DNA from: Diaphorobacter sp. HDW4A
Lineage (GTDB): Bacteria > Pseudomonadota > Gammaproteobacteria > Burkholderiales > Burkholderiaceae_C
DNA: 64,000 nucleotides
Assembly: GCF_011305995.1 (NCBI RefSeq)
Contig: NZ_CP049910.1
Span: 2,480,001 to 2,544,000 of the forward strand
Reading direction: 5' to 3'
Shown here piece by piece: positions 16,820 to 25,202 of the stretch. The translations under genes were made by a program, and so were the position numbers. The notes under the pieces were generated by a model, which was not told the origin of the DNA, did no database searches, and saw nothing but the letters and a program-made list of their open reading frames with translations. How positions within the stretch are numbered: position 1 is the stretch's first letter; each line of letters starts with the position of its first letter.

Positions 16820-17613
16820 CGAAATCACCTTCATCATCATTGCTTCAGGTCGAGCATGTCTCCAAGTCGTTCGGCGGCAACCATGTGCTGCAGGACGTGA
16901 ACTTCCAGATCGCGCGTGGCGAAATCGTCGGTCTTCTCGGCCCCAACGGCTCGGGCAAGAGCACGCTGTTGAATCTTGTCACCGGCTTTGGCTCCATCGA
17001 CGGCGGCAAGATCGATTTCGACGGTCAGGGCATCGGCTCGTTGCCCGCGCACCGCATCGTCAACGCGGGCATCGGGCGCACATTCCAGCTGCCGTCCATG
17101 CCCAAAAAAATGTCAGTGATGGAGGTGGCGATGGCAGCATCCACCTCGCACCACGGCGTGCTCGCCACCGTGTTCGGCTCAGCCGGTGCACGCAAGGCCG
17201 AAGCCGAAGCGCACGCCAAGGCCACCTTTCTGCTGGAGCAACTGCTACTCACCCGCGTGCGCGACCTGCCCTCGTCCGCGCTCTCGGGCGGCCAGAAAAA
17301 GCTGCTGGGCATCGTCTGCGCGCTGATGAGCGACCCACGCCTGTTGATGCTCGACGAGCCCACGGCGGGCGTGCACCCCAACCTGCGCAACGACATCGTG
17401 CAGTCGCTGCGCAAACTCAACGAGCGCGGCATGACGCTCGTGATCGTCGAACACGACATGCACTTCATCCGCGAGGTATGCACCCGCTGCATCGTGCTCG
17501 ATCGCGGGCGCATCGTGGCGAGCTGCCACCCCGATGAGCTCGCTTCAAACGAGCATGTGGTGCAGGCCTACCTCGGCAGTACCGAGAAACGCGAACTAGC
17601 CGAAGCAGCGTAA
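16816..17613 (+). CDS. ABC transporter ATP-binding protein (LivG family)
   Basis: This 265-aa nucleotide-binding subunit has Walker A GPNGSGKST, a LivG-type GIGRTFQLPSM Q-loop region, signature LSGGQKKL, Walker B LLMLDEPTAG and switch His in VIVEHDM. The true start is ATG 16816, overlapping the permease stop; the long upstream open frame is only antisense-free extension in another gene. It drives uptake together with the LivF-like ATPase. Confidence 0.9.
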   Translation: MTKSPSSSLLQVEHVSKSFGGNHVLQDVNFQIARGEIVGLLGPNGSGKSTLLNLVTGFGSIDGGKIDFDGQGIGSLPAHRIVNAGIGRTFQLPSMPKKMSVMEVAMAASTSHHGVLATVFGSAGARKAEAEAHAKATFLLEQLLLTRVRDLPSSALSGGQKKLLGIVCALMSDPRLLMLDEPTAGVHPNLRNDIVQSLRKLNERGMTLVIVEHDMHFIREVCTRCIVLDRGRIVASCHPDELASNEHVVQAYLGSTEKRELAEAA

Positions 17614-17630
17614 AACAAGGAGAAGCAACC

Positions 17631-18353
17631 ATGATGATCGACATCGACAACATCATCGCGGGCTACACGCCCGAGGTGGACATTCTCAAGGGCATCTCGC
17701 TCAAGGTGGCGCGCACCGAAATCGTCACCCTGCTCGGCCCCAATGGCTGCGGCAAGAGCACGCTGCTCAAGACCATCGCAGGTCAACTGCTGCCACGCAG
17801 CGGCCATGTGAAGGTGAACGGCCAAGACCGCTCGCAGATGCCCATCTTCCGCAAGATCCGCGAATGCAGCCTGGGCTTCGTGCCGCAGACCGAAAACATC
17901 TTCAGCAACCTCACCGTGCGCGAGAACCTGCAGGTCGGCGGCCACTACATGAAAACGCAGGACTGCCAGCAGCGCATGGAACAGCTCTACGCGCTCTATC
18001 CCGTGCTGGGCCGCAAGTTCAACGCTCCCGCCGCGTCGCTCTCGGGCGGCGAGCGGCAGATCCTCGCGCTCGCACGCGCCCTCATGCCACGCCCCGACGT
18101 GCTGCTGCTCGACGAACCCTCGGCGGGCCTCTCGCCCAAGGTGCTGCAGGAGGTGTTCGAGGCCATCGGCCAGGTGCGCGATAAGGAGCAGGTCACCATC
18201 CTCATGGTGGAGCAGAACGCGATGGAAGCCATGCGGATGTCGGACCGGGCGTACATCCTCTCGATGGGGACCGTGGCGCTGACGGGGGACTGTCAGCGGC
18301 TCATGCATGATCCACAAGTGCGTGAGTTGTACTTGGGTGGTCGGGCAGCTTGA
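17631..18353 (+). CDS. ABC transporter ATP-binding protein (LivF family)
   Basis: This 240-aa second ATPase has Walker A GPNGCGKST, GFVPQTENIFSNLTVRENL, signature LSGGERQ, Walker B VLLLDEPSAGL and MVEQNA. It is the last gene of the RidA-DadA-racemase-ABC operon. The ribosome-binding site is AAGGAGAA, about 9 bp upstream. The following 600 bp are occupied by a fold-back repeat. Confidence 0.9.
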   Translation: MMIDIDNIIAGYTPEVDILKGISLKVARTEIVTLLGPNGCGKSTLLKTIAGQLLPRSGHVKVNGQDRSQMPIFRKIRECSLGFVPQTENIFSNLTVRENLQVGGHYMKTQDCQQRMEQLYALYPVLGRKFNAPAASLSGGERQILALARALMPRPDVLLLDEPSAGLSPKVLQEVFEAIGQVRDKEQVTILMVEQNAMEAMRMSDRAYILSMGTVALTGDCQRLMHDPQVRELYLGGRAA

Positions 18354-18430
18354 ATTCCGACTGCTGTCGATGCGCCATTACTCCGCTGGGTCTGTGTTCT
18401 TTTTTTGCTTCGGTTATGTTGCTGAGGACA

Positions 18431-18910
18431 GAGGCCGGGAGTTCCGCCCGGCGGCGGAGTAACTTTTTGGTCTTGCCCAAAAAGTCACCCAAAATGCGCT
18501 TTTCAATACCCGCGGCAGAACTCGCTTTGCGCTTCGCGCGCCGCTCGGACAACCGCCGCGAGCTAGATGTTCACTCGGAGGTGTGTACGGCACATCGCTG
18601 CGCTCGTGCCGTGCATCTCGCGACTTCGCGAGAAGTTGATGCGCCAGAGTTGTGCGACTTGCTGGCTACCGCGAGATCACCATCGCTCAGAAGCGCAGTG
18701 GGCATTTGAACCCCAACGCAGCTATGCCCCCCCGGCACGAGCGAAGCGAAGTGCCGTAAACACCTCTTCTAGACTGATTTCCGGCGGTTGTCCGAGCAGA
18801 GTGACGAAGGAACGCCGCGAGTTCCGCCGGAGGTATTGACAAGCGCGTTTTTGATTACTTTTTGCGCGCAAGCAAAAAGTGATTGCCCCGCCGGGGGCAG
18901 TCCCGGCCTC
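18431..18910. repeat. 480-bp fold-back repeat element
   Basis: The whole interval is an imperfect long inverted repeat. The outer ends are GAGGCCGGGA (18431-18440) and TCCCGGCCTC (18901-18910). Matching inner blocks include CTTTTTG.../...CAAAAAG, GCTCGGACAACCGCCG (18543-18558) against its complement near 18781-18796, and a 34-bp block at 18578-18611 whose complement at 18733-18766 differs at about three positions. Arms are about 180 bp around a loop of about 120 bp. No transposase or convincing ORF is present. It resembles a non-autonomous fold-back or MITE-like intergenic repeat. Confidence 0.8.
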
Positions 18911-18951
18911 CGCCCTCAAACCACCAGCAGAAACTTTTAACGAAGCAAGGC

Positions 18952-19767
18952 CTACGCATCCGAAGTGTCGTCGCCCAAGCCAGCTAAGGGCTCCAAAGCT
19001 GACCGGTAAGCGTGCCAGCTAGCAAACCCCAGCACCGGCCCCACAACAAGCAACCCCGCCCCCCAAGCCCAGAGCGAAACCCCGATCAACGCGGTGATGA
19101 TCAGCCCCCAGAACAGCATCACCCCAGGATTCTCGATCACCACCCGCATGCTGGTAATGCCAGCAGTAAGCGCATCGGTATCGCGATCCAGGATCATCGG
19201 AATCGACACCACCATGCTGGAAAAAACCAGCGCCGCGAAGGCCCCGCCCACGAGCAGATAAACCAGCACGAACTGCCAATTCTGAGGATTGAACACCGCC
19301 TCGATCACCCCAGTGGTCGACGGCATTCCCGTATTGAAGAACACCGCGAACACCACGAGCGACGCGCGGCCCCAGAGCAGTTCCATCACGATCAGCACGA
19401 GCACCAGCATGCCCATGCTGCCCATGTGCGCGTCCCAGCAGGTGATCGACAGCCCCAGATCGGGCTTCAACCCACGCTCGCGGCGGCGGCTGGTGTCGTA
19501 CAGGCCCATCGCAAGAAACGGCCCCACGAGCAGGCAGCCGCTGGCGATGGACATGGTGTATTCGGGCTTGGCGCGAAACACCCAACCGAGCAGCAGCGCA
19601 AGCAGCCAGAAGCACACGCCGTAGAACGAAGCCACGCCGGGCGAGTTGACCATGTCGCTGACGCCGCGAGCGACCCAGCGCGGCGGGTCGGACCATTGGA
19701 GCGGGCGCAGCACCGGCGCGGCGTGGGTCGGTGCGATGGGTTCATCGTTGGCGGAAGCGTCATTCAT
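18952..19767 (-). CDS. DUF2189 integral membrane protein
   Basis: This 271-aa protein has a polar N-terminal 35 residues containing PLQWSDPPRWVARGVSDM, followed by about six predicted membrane helices. The pattern SIASGCLLVGPFLAMGLYDTSRRRERGL and VSIPMILDRDTDALTAGITSM is characteristic of DUF2189 proteins. No function is established for the family. It lies downstream of the indolepyruvate oxidoreductase gene on the same strand, but a hairpin separates them, so co-transcription is uncertain. Confidence 0.85.
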   Translation of the reverse strand: MNDASANDEPIAPTHAAPVLRPLQWSDPPRWVARGVSDMVNSPGVASFYGVCFWLLALLLGWVFRAKPEYTMSIASGCLLVGPFLAMGLYDTSRRRERGLKPDLGLSITCWDAHMGSMGMLVLVLIVMELLWGRASLVVFAVFFNTGMPSTTGVIEAVFNPQNWQFVLVYLLVGGAFAALVFSSMVVSIPMILDRDTDALTAGITSMRVVIENPGVMLFWGLIITALIGVSLWAWGAGLLVVGPVLGFASWHAYRSALEPLAGLGDDTSDA

Positions 19768-19820
19768 CTGGCATCGGCTCTGTGCTGAAGGGCCACTCCA
19801 CCATACGCATCGCCGCGAGC

Positions 19821-19853
19821 CCGGTAAAGCTGGGAAAACACCAGCCTTACCGG
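19821..19853. terminator. Hairpin between oxidoreductase and DUF2189 genes
   Basis: CCGGTAA-a-GCTGG pairs with CCAGC-c-TTACCGG, giving a 7+5 bp stem with one mismatch and loop gaaaaca. It lies just after the oxidoreductase stop on the minus strand. There is no U-run, so it may be a partial terminator or mRNA end. Confidence 0.5.
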
Positions 19854-19866
19854 AACAGAAGCCGAA

Positions 19867-22800
19867 TCAACCCAAGGATGTCTCCGCCAGCCGATTCGTC
19901 AGGCGTACGATCTCCTTCTCATACGCCACCCGATTGGCCTCCTTCACCGGCCCGTAGCCGCGCACCTTCATCGCCGCCTGCGCGATCTCGACGGCCAGCG
20001 CGTGCTGGTCGGCACGCAGGCCCGTCAACAACTTGTGGATCAGGGCCTCGTAGCTGCCCACCAAGGCACGTTCGTGGCGGCGTTCTTCGGTCTTGCCGAA
20101 CACATCGAAGGCCGTGCCGCGCAGGCCCTTGAACTTCGCGAGCACGCGGAAGCCCTTCATCATCCAGCCGCCCCATTCGCTCTTGGCGGGGCGGCCGGTG
20201 CGCTGGTCGAGCTGGCTGGTCGTCGGCGGTGCGAGGTGGAAGGTCAGCTGATGGCCATCCTCAAACTGCGAGGCCAGTTGGGCCTTGAATTCGGGCGATG
20301 CATGCAGGCGGGCGACCTCGTATTCGTCCTTGTACGCCATCACTTTGTAGAAGGTCTGGGCGACGGCCTTGGCGAGCGTGTCGTCGCCGGGGCGAATGCG
20401 CGCCTCGGCAGCGCGCACCTCGTCGATCAGCACCCGATAACGCTGGGCGTAGGCGGCGTTCTGGTAGTCGGTGAGCATCTGGCTGCGGCGCTCGACGATG
20501 GTGTCTAGCGACTGCTGCGCGAAGGCCACGGCTTTCGTTTCGTTCTTGCCCGCGAAGGCTTGCATGACCACGTCCTGCGGATTCACCGCGTGGCGGCGAC
20601 CCCAGCGGAAGGCGGCGAGATTCATCTTCACGGCCGCTCCGTTGAGTTCAATGGCGCGCTCGATGGCACTCGCGCTCACGGGAATCAAGCCGCGCTGGTA
20701 GGCCGCGCCAAGCATGAACAGATTGGTCGCAATGGAGTCGCCGCACAGCGCGAGCGCAAGGCTGCCTGCATCGATGACCTGCACGTTGTCCTGGCCCACC
20801 GCGCGCGCCACGGTCTGCACCAGCGGGTTGGCGGGAAACTGCATGTCGGGCTGCTGTACGAAGGCGCCAGGCATGACCTCCTGGCTGTTCAGCAGCACAC
20901 GGGTCGCGCCCTTGCGCGTCATCGCCAGCGTGTTGCCCGATGCCGCCACGACGAGGTCGCAGCCCATCACCGCATCCGCGCCGCCCGGGGCCACACGCAC
21001 GGCGGCGATCGATTCGGTGCTCGCGCCAAAGCGCATGTGGGTCCAGACCGAACCGCCCTTCTGCGCGAGGCCCGCCATGTCGAGCACGCCCACACCTTTG
21101 CCTTCGAGATGCGCGGCCATGCCGAGCAGCGCGCCAATCGTCACCACGCCCGTGCCGCCGACACCGGTGATGATGAGGCTGTAAACGCCATGCGCCAGAT
21201 CGGGCAGCACGGGTTCCGGCAAGCGGATGTCGGGACCTGCACCCACAGCCGACGAGCCCTTGCGCAGCTTGCCGCCACTCACCGTGACGAAGCTCGGGCA
21301 GAAGCCCTTGAGGCAGGAGAAATCCTTGTTGCAGGCCGACTGATCAATCGCGCGCTTGCGACCCAGTTCAGTCTCGAGCGGCACGACCGCCACGCAGTTC
21401 GACTGCACACCGCAGTCGCCGCAGCCCTCGCAGACGGCGGGGTTGATGACCACGCGCTTGTCCGGATCGGGGAAGGTGCCGCGCTTGCGGCGGCGGCGCT
21501 TTTCGGCCGCGCAGGTCTGGTCGTAGACGATGACCGTGGTGCCCGCGATCTCGCGCAGCTCGCGCTGCACGGCGTCAAGCTCGTCGCGGTGGTGGATTGT
21601 CACACCGGGCGCAAAGCCCGTCACGCCATCGAACTTGCCGGGCTCGTCCGAGATCACCGCGATGCGCACCACGCCCTCGGCATGCACCTGCTGCGTCATG
21701 CGCACCGGATCGAGCGGGCCGTCGTGGCGCTGACCGCCGGTCATCGCGACGGCGTCGTTGTAGAGCAGCTTGAAGGTGATGTTGGTCTTGGCCGAAACGG
21801 CAGCGCGCACCGCAAGCAGGCCCGAGTGGAAATAGGTGCCGTCACCCATGTTCTGGAACATGTGCGGGCGCTTGGAGAATGGTGCCTCTCCGACCCACGC
21901 CATGCCTTCCGCGCCCATCTGCGTGTAGCCCAGCGTGTCGCGGCCCATGGTCTGCGCCATCCACGAGCAGCCGATGCCCGCATAGGCGCGGCTTCCGTCG
22001 GGGATGCGCGTGGAAGTGTTGTGCGGGCAGCCCGCACAGAAATAAAAGCTGCGCGACATCACATCGACCGCCGCCACCTGCGGCCTGCGCTGCGCGAGCT
22101 GTTGCACGGTATCAGCCAATGCGGCATCGAAGCGCGCCAGACGCGAACCGACCACCTGCGCAATCATCGACGCGTCGAGCGCGAGTTCCGTGCGGAACAG
22201 CTTAGTGCCCTGCTCGTCCTTCTTGCCGATCACGCGCGGCGCGTGCTCCTCGCCGTAGAGCAGCTCCTTGAGCTGGCCTTCGATGAGGCCGCGCTTTTCC
22301 TCAATCACGATGACCTGATCGAGCCCCAGCGCGAACTCGCGCAATCCGATGGGCTCCAGCGGCCAGACCATGCCCACCTTGTAGACCGCAAGTCCCATCT
22401 GCCGTGCGTGCGCCTCGTCGATGCCCAGATCCGCCAGCGCCTGGCGCAGATCGAGCCAGCTCTTGCCCGAGGTGATGATGCCGATTCGCGCCCCCTCGCG
22501 CGCGCCGAACGCCACTTGGTCGATGCGATTGGCGCGCGCAAAGGCCCGCGCGGCATCGAGCTTGTAGTTGACGAGGCGAAACTCCTGCGCGTGCGGCGTG
22601 TCTGGCAGGCGTATGTTGAGGCCGTCTTCGGGCGCTCCGTTCCAGTCGGGTGTTTCGATCTCGAGCGCGGCATCATCGATGCGCACCGAACCCGACGCGT
22701 CTGCCGTGTCCTTGATGCACTTCATGCCCACCCATGCGCCGCTGTAGCGCGACATCGCCCAGCCGAGCAGGCCGTACTGCACGATTTCCGGCACGCCTGC

Positions 22801-23340
22801 GGGCGAGAGAATCGGCATGTGCGCATCGACCAGCGCGAACTCGCTCTGATGGCAGGTGGTGGACGACTCGCAGGTGTGGTCGTCCCCCATCAACACCAGC
22901 ACGCCGCCGTGCCTGGAACTGCCCGCGAGATTGCCGTGGCGGAACGCATCACCCGAGCGGTCCACCCCCGGGCCCTTGCCGTACCAGATCGAGAACACGC
23001 CGTCGAATTTGCCTTCGCCGCCGATCTCGGCCTGCTGGCTGCCCCAGACTGCGGTCGCGGCCAGGTCCTCGTTCACGCCGGGGATGAAGGTGATGTCGTG
23101 CTGCTCGAGGTGCTTGCGCGCCTTCACAAGCTGGTCGTCGAAGGTCCCGAGCGGCGATCCGCGATAGCCCGTGATGTAGCCCGCCGTGTTCAGCCTGGCT
23201 GCGCGGTCGCGGCGTTTCTGGATCATCGGCAGCCGCACCAGCGCCTGCACACCGGTCAGGTAGACCGTGCCCTCGTCGGCCGTGTACTTGTCCTCCAGAT
23301 CCACATTCCGCAGTTGGCTCGTGATGCTCATATCGCTCAT
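19867..23340 (-). CDS. Indolepyruvate:ferredoxin oxidoreductase, fused alpha-beta type
   Basis: This 1157-aa enzyme joins the IorA and IorB functions in one chain. The N-terminal pyrimidine-binding part (GYRGSPLGTFDDQL) is followed by a thiamine-diphosphate region (MGDGTYFHSG near 497, LYNDAVAMTGGQ), a ferredoxin-type cluster segment (CEGCGDCG near 635, then CLKGFCPS) and a gamma-type domain (GVGGTGVVT near 725, GLAQKGGSV). It oxidatively decarboxylates aryl-pyruvates or other 2-oxo acids to acyl-CoA, reducing ferredoxin. Start ATG 23340 follows GAGGAG; an upstream GTG at 23448 has no ribosome-binding site. It is divergent from a GntR regulator, with an operator shared with the RidA-DadA operon. 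Confidence 0.9.
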   Translation of the reverse strand: MSDMSITSQLRNVDLEDKYTADEGTVYLTGVQALVRLPMIQKRRDRAARLNTAGYITGYRGSPLGTFDDQLVKARKHLEQHDITFIPGVNEDLAATAVWGSQQAEIGGEGKFDGVFSIWYGKGPGVDRSGDAFRHGNLAGSSRHGGVLVLMGDDHTCESSTTCHQSEFALVDAHMPILSPAGVPEIVQYGLLGWAMSRYSGAWVGMKCIKDTADASGSVRIDDAALEIETPDWNGAPEDGLNIRLPDTPHAQEFRLVNYKLDAARAFARANRIDQVAFGAREGARIGIITSGKSWLDLRQALADLGIDEAHARQMGLAVYKVGMVWPLEPIGLREFALGLDQVIVIEEKRGLIEGQLKELLYGEEHAPRVIGKKDEQGTKLFRTELALDASMIAQVVGSRLARFDAALADTVQQLAQRRPQVAAVDVMSRSFYFCAGCPHNTSTRIPDGSRAYAGIGCSWMAQTMGRDTLGYTQMGAEGMAWVGEAPFSKRPHMFQNMGDGTYFHSGLLAVRAAVSAKTNITFKLLYNDAVAMTGGQRHDGPLDPVRMTQQVHAEGVVRIAVISDEPGKFDGVTGFAPGVTIHHRDELDAVQRELREIAGTTVIVYDQTCAAEKRRRRKRGTFPDPDKRVVINPAVCEGCGDCGVQSNCVAVVPLETELGRKRAIDQSACNKDFSCLKGFCPSFVTVSGGKLRKGSSAVGAGPDIRLPEPVLPDLAHGVYSLIITGVGGTGVVTIGALLGMAAHLEGKGVGVLDMAGLAQKGGSVWTHMRFGASTESIAAVRVAPGGADAVMGCDLVVAASGNTLAMTRKGATRVLLNSQEVMPGAFVQQPDMQFPANPLVQTVARAVGQDNVQVIDAGSLALALCGDSIATNLFMLGAAYQRGLIPVSASAIERAIELNGAAVKMNLAAFRWGRRHAVNPQDVVMQAFAGKNETKAVAFAQQSLDTIVERRSQMLTDYQNAAYAQRYRVLIDEVRAAEARIRPGDDTLAKAVAQTFYKVMAYKDEYEVARLHASPEFKAQLASQFEDGHQLTFHLAPPTTSQLDQRTGRPAKSEWGGWMMKGFRVLAKFKGLRGTAFDVFGKTEERRHERALVGSYEALIHKLLTGLRADQHALAVEIAQAAMKVRGYGPVKEANRVAYEKEIVRLTNRLAETSLG

Positions 23341-23470
23341 GGCTTGTACTCTCCTCGCGCGCAAGTCGCTGTCGCTCAATTCATCGAAGGGGGACGGTCG
23401 GTGCGACTTTTCGGGTCTTGCAGAAAATGCAACAGCCTCTTGAGTCACACCGGAAATTGATTCACAATCA

Positions 23471-23488
23471 AAGTGTAGACAGTTATGA
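23471..23488. promoter_or_regulatory. Candidate GntR operator between oxidoreductase and gntR genes
   Basis: AAGTGTAGACAGTTATGA is the exact reverse complement of 11157-11174. The core TGTAGACA (23474-23481) is a TGT-N2-ACA dyad. It lies about 130 bp upstream of the oxidoreductase start and points the same way relative to that gene as the other copy does to the RidA-DadA operon. Confidence 0.65.
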
Positions 23489-23621
23489 CGACATTAGTCA
23501 ACACATCGATAAGACAGTTTTTCACAAGGCTGTTGCGGCCGCAGTGACGTATCATTTGGGATACGGGTTTTCCTGAGTCACGTCACTACAATCGGTGATC
23601 GTCCTATCGATGCCAGACGCA

Positions 23622-23650
23622 GTGTTGTCGACACTGTCATGAGACAACAC
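23622..23650. promoter_or_regulatory. Inverted repeat upstream of the GntR gene
   Basis: GTGTTGTC and GACAACAC form 8-bp arms with a 13-bp spacer, ending 22 bp before the GntR start. The left arm also contains TGTCGACA (23626-23633), a third TGT-N2-ACA core. This fits an autoregulatory GntR site. Confidence 0.5.
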
Positions 23651-23672
23651 CGGACTTCCTCAACGTGCACCT

Positions 23673-24464
23673 ATGGCAACCAAGAAAAACACTCAGAAGA
23701 CCGAGCGCGTACCCCAAACGCGGGACGAAAGCAGCGTCGAACGCCTCTACCTCGAACTGCGCGAGCGCGCGATGCGCTACGACTTCCGGCCCGGCTCGCG
23801 CATCAATGAGCAGGCGCTCGGACGTGAATTCAGCATCAGCCGACCGCCCCTGCGCGAGGCACTGAACCGACTCGTCGCCGAGGGCTTTCTCGACTTCGTG
23901 ATGAACAAGGGGTTCTTCCGCAAAGCCATCAGCGTCGAGGAGCTGTTCAATCTCTACCAGGTGCGCATCGCGCTTGAACGCCGCGCCGTCTATCTGGCGG
24001 TGACGCATGCGAGCGACGAGGAAATCCAGTCACTTGAGGACTACTGGAAAAGCATCATGGCCAAGGGCGAGACCATGGACGTGGCCGACCTGCTGCTGGC
24101 CGACGAGGAATTCCACCGCCGCCTGACCGAGCTCTCGCATAACCGCGAGATCTGTCAGTTTCTCGAACAGGTCACGCGCCGGATCCATGTGGCGCGGCAC
24201 ATCGATCTGGAGCAATCCGACTGGAACGCGCAGGCCTTCGATGCGCACTTCCAGCTCGTGCAACTCATCCGCCAGCGCAAGACGAGCGAGGCGCTCGCTG
24301 CGCTGTCCGAGCACATCGACCTGAGCCTCAAGCGCGCAGTGCAGATCACCAAGGAGATGGTGGCCAAGTTCTTTCTCCAGGACCAAGGCTGGGATTCGTC
24401 GCAACCGGCCTCCCCGAGCACGGCACCTGCGCTCAACAAGAAACCCGCTGCCAAGGCGGCATGA
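23673..24464 (+). CDS. GntR family transcriptional regulator (FadR/FCD subfamily)
   Basis: This 263-aa protein has an N-terminal winged helix (about residues 25-95; RPGSRINEQALGREFSISRPPLREALNRL) and an FCD-type all-helical ligand domain (about 100-240; EELFNLYQVRIALERRAV, then DEEFHRRL and HFQLVQLI, with the His/Asp residues typical of metal-assisted carboxylate binding). The Ala/Pro/Lys tail is probably disordered. It is divergent from the indolepyruvate oxidoreductase gene and 113 bp before a RidA gene. Shared upstream sites suggest it governs both gene sets. No strong Shine-Dalgarno sequence precedes the ATG. Confidence 0.88.
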   Translation: MATKKNTQKTERVPQTRDESSVERLYLELRERAMRYDFRPGSRINEQALGREFSISRPPLREALNRLVAEGFLDFVMNKGFFRKAISVEELFNLYQVRIALERRAVYLAVTHASDEEIQSLEDYWKSIMAKGETMDVADLLLADEEFHRRLTELSHNREICQFLEQVTRRIHVARHIDLEQSDWNAQAFDAHFQLVQLIRQRKTSEALAALSEHIDLSLKRAVQITKEMVAKFFLQDQGWDSSQPASPSTAPALNKKPAAKAA

Positions 24465-24577
24465 CTGGAAACATGACGGGGGCGTGACTGAGGGCAGTCC
24501 CCCTGTTTCTGATGCAGATTCCGAAAGCACATGGGCGCTCGTTGTACGATCAGGTTTTTTCTCAAAGGAAAATTTCC

Positions 24578-24925
24578 ATGACCATCCAACGCCTGCACAC
24601 CAACGCCCGCATGAGCCAGGCCGTCATCGCCAACGGTTTTGTGTTCCTCGCCGGTCAAGTGGCCAGCGACACCGCCAAGGACGTGGCAGGCCAGACCGCT
24701 GAAATCCTCGCCAAGATCGATGCCCTGCTCGCCGAGTCCGGCAGCGACAAGACCAAGATCGTCCAGGCCACCATCTGGCTGGCCGATCACACCACATTCG
24801 AGCAAATGAACGCCGTGTGGGACGCCTGGGTGCCCCAGGGCAACGCACCGGCCCGTGCCTGTGTGGAGTCAGCTCTGGCGCGTCCAGCCTTCACCGTGGA
24901 AATCGGCGTGGTGGCTGTCGCATAA
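24578..24925 (+). CDS. RidA family protein (imine/enamine deaminase), copy 2
   Basis: This 115-aa RidA protein is nearly collinear with the one at 11329. Long shared blocks include RLHTNARMSQ, VIANGFVFLAGQVA, KIDALLAESGSDKTKIVQAT and NAPARACVESAL, with differences mainly around residues 30-45 and near the C-terminus. AAAGGAAA lies about 8 bp before the ATG. The predicted role is release of ammonia from imino acids. It follows the GntR gene and probably serves the same pathway or moonlights as general imine protection. The duplication is recent enough for the DNA to remain visibly alike. Confidence 0.9.
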   Translation: MTIQRLHTNARMSQAVIANGFVFLAGQVASDTAKDVAGQTAEILAKIDALLAESGSDKTKIVQATIWLADHTTFEQMNAVWDAWVPQGNAPARACVESALARPAFTVEIGVVAVA

Positions 24926-24949
24926 CTTTGCAGCGCCGTAAATAAAACA

Positions 24950-24975
24950 GCCGACAAGGTCTGAACCCTGTCGGC
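24950..24975. terminator. Hairpin after RidA copy 2
   Basis: GCCGACA and TGTCGGC form a 7-bp stem, extended by GG/CC with bulges, 24 bp after the stop. T-richness lies on the minus-strand side (GTTTTATTT), so it terminates best in reverse; on the plus strand it may mark the mRNA end. Confidence 0.45.
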
Positions 24976-25202
24976 CCGCGTGGCCACCTGTCCAGCATCT
25001 CGAACGAACCGCCCCAGTATGGGCGCCGGTAGCCCGCAGCCTGAGTGCATGCAGAGAGATATTCGATATCCCGATTTTCGTCACTGCAAAAACCAGTCAC
25101 GGGGAGCTCTGGAGTGGGTGCATTGCTGCAGCCGATGCCTTGGAAGGCACTCAGGCCAATCGCCTTGGCTCACAATGCGGGCTTCAGCCCCTCTCTGCAT
25201 CC

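Noticed and set aside
20560..23460. A 966-codon open frame antisense to the indolepyruvate oxidoreductase gene
   Set aside because: The product is rich in Arg, His and Ala with no domain; it is the usual antisense shadow of a GC-rich gene whose sense frame has unmistakable motifs. The same holds for long antisense frames over the prpR-like gene (1688-3421), bioM (36598-37497) and others.
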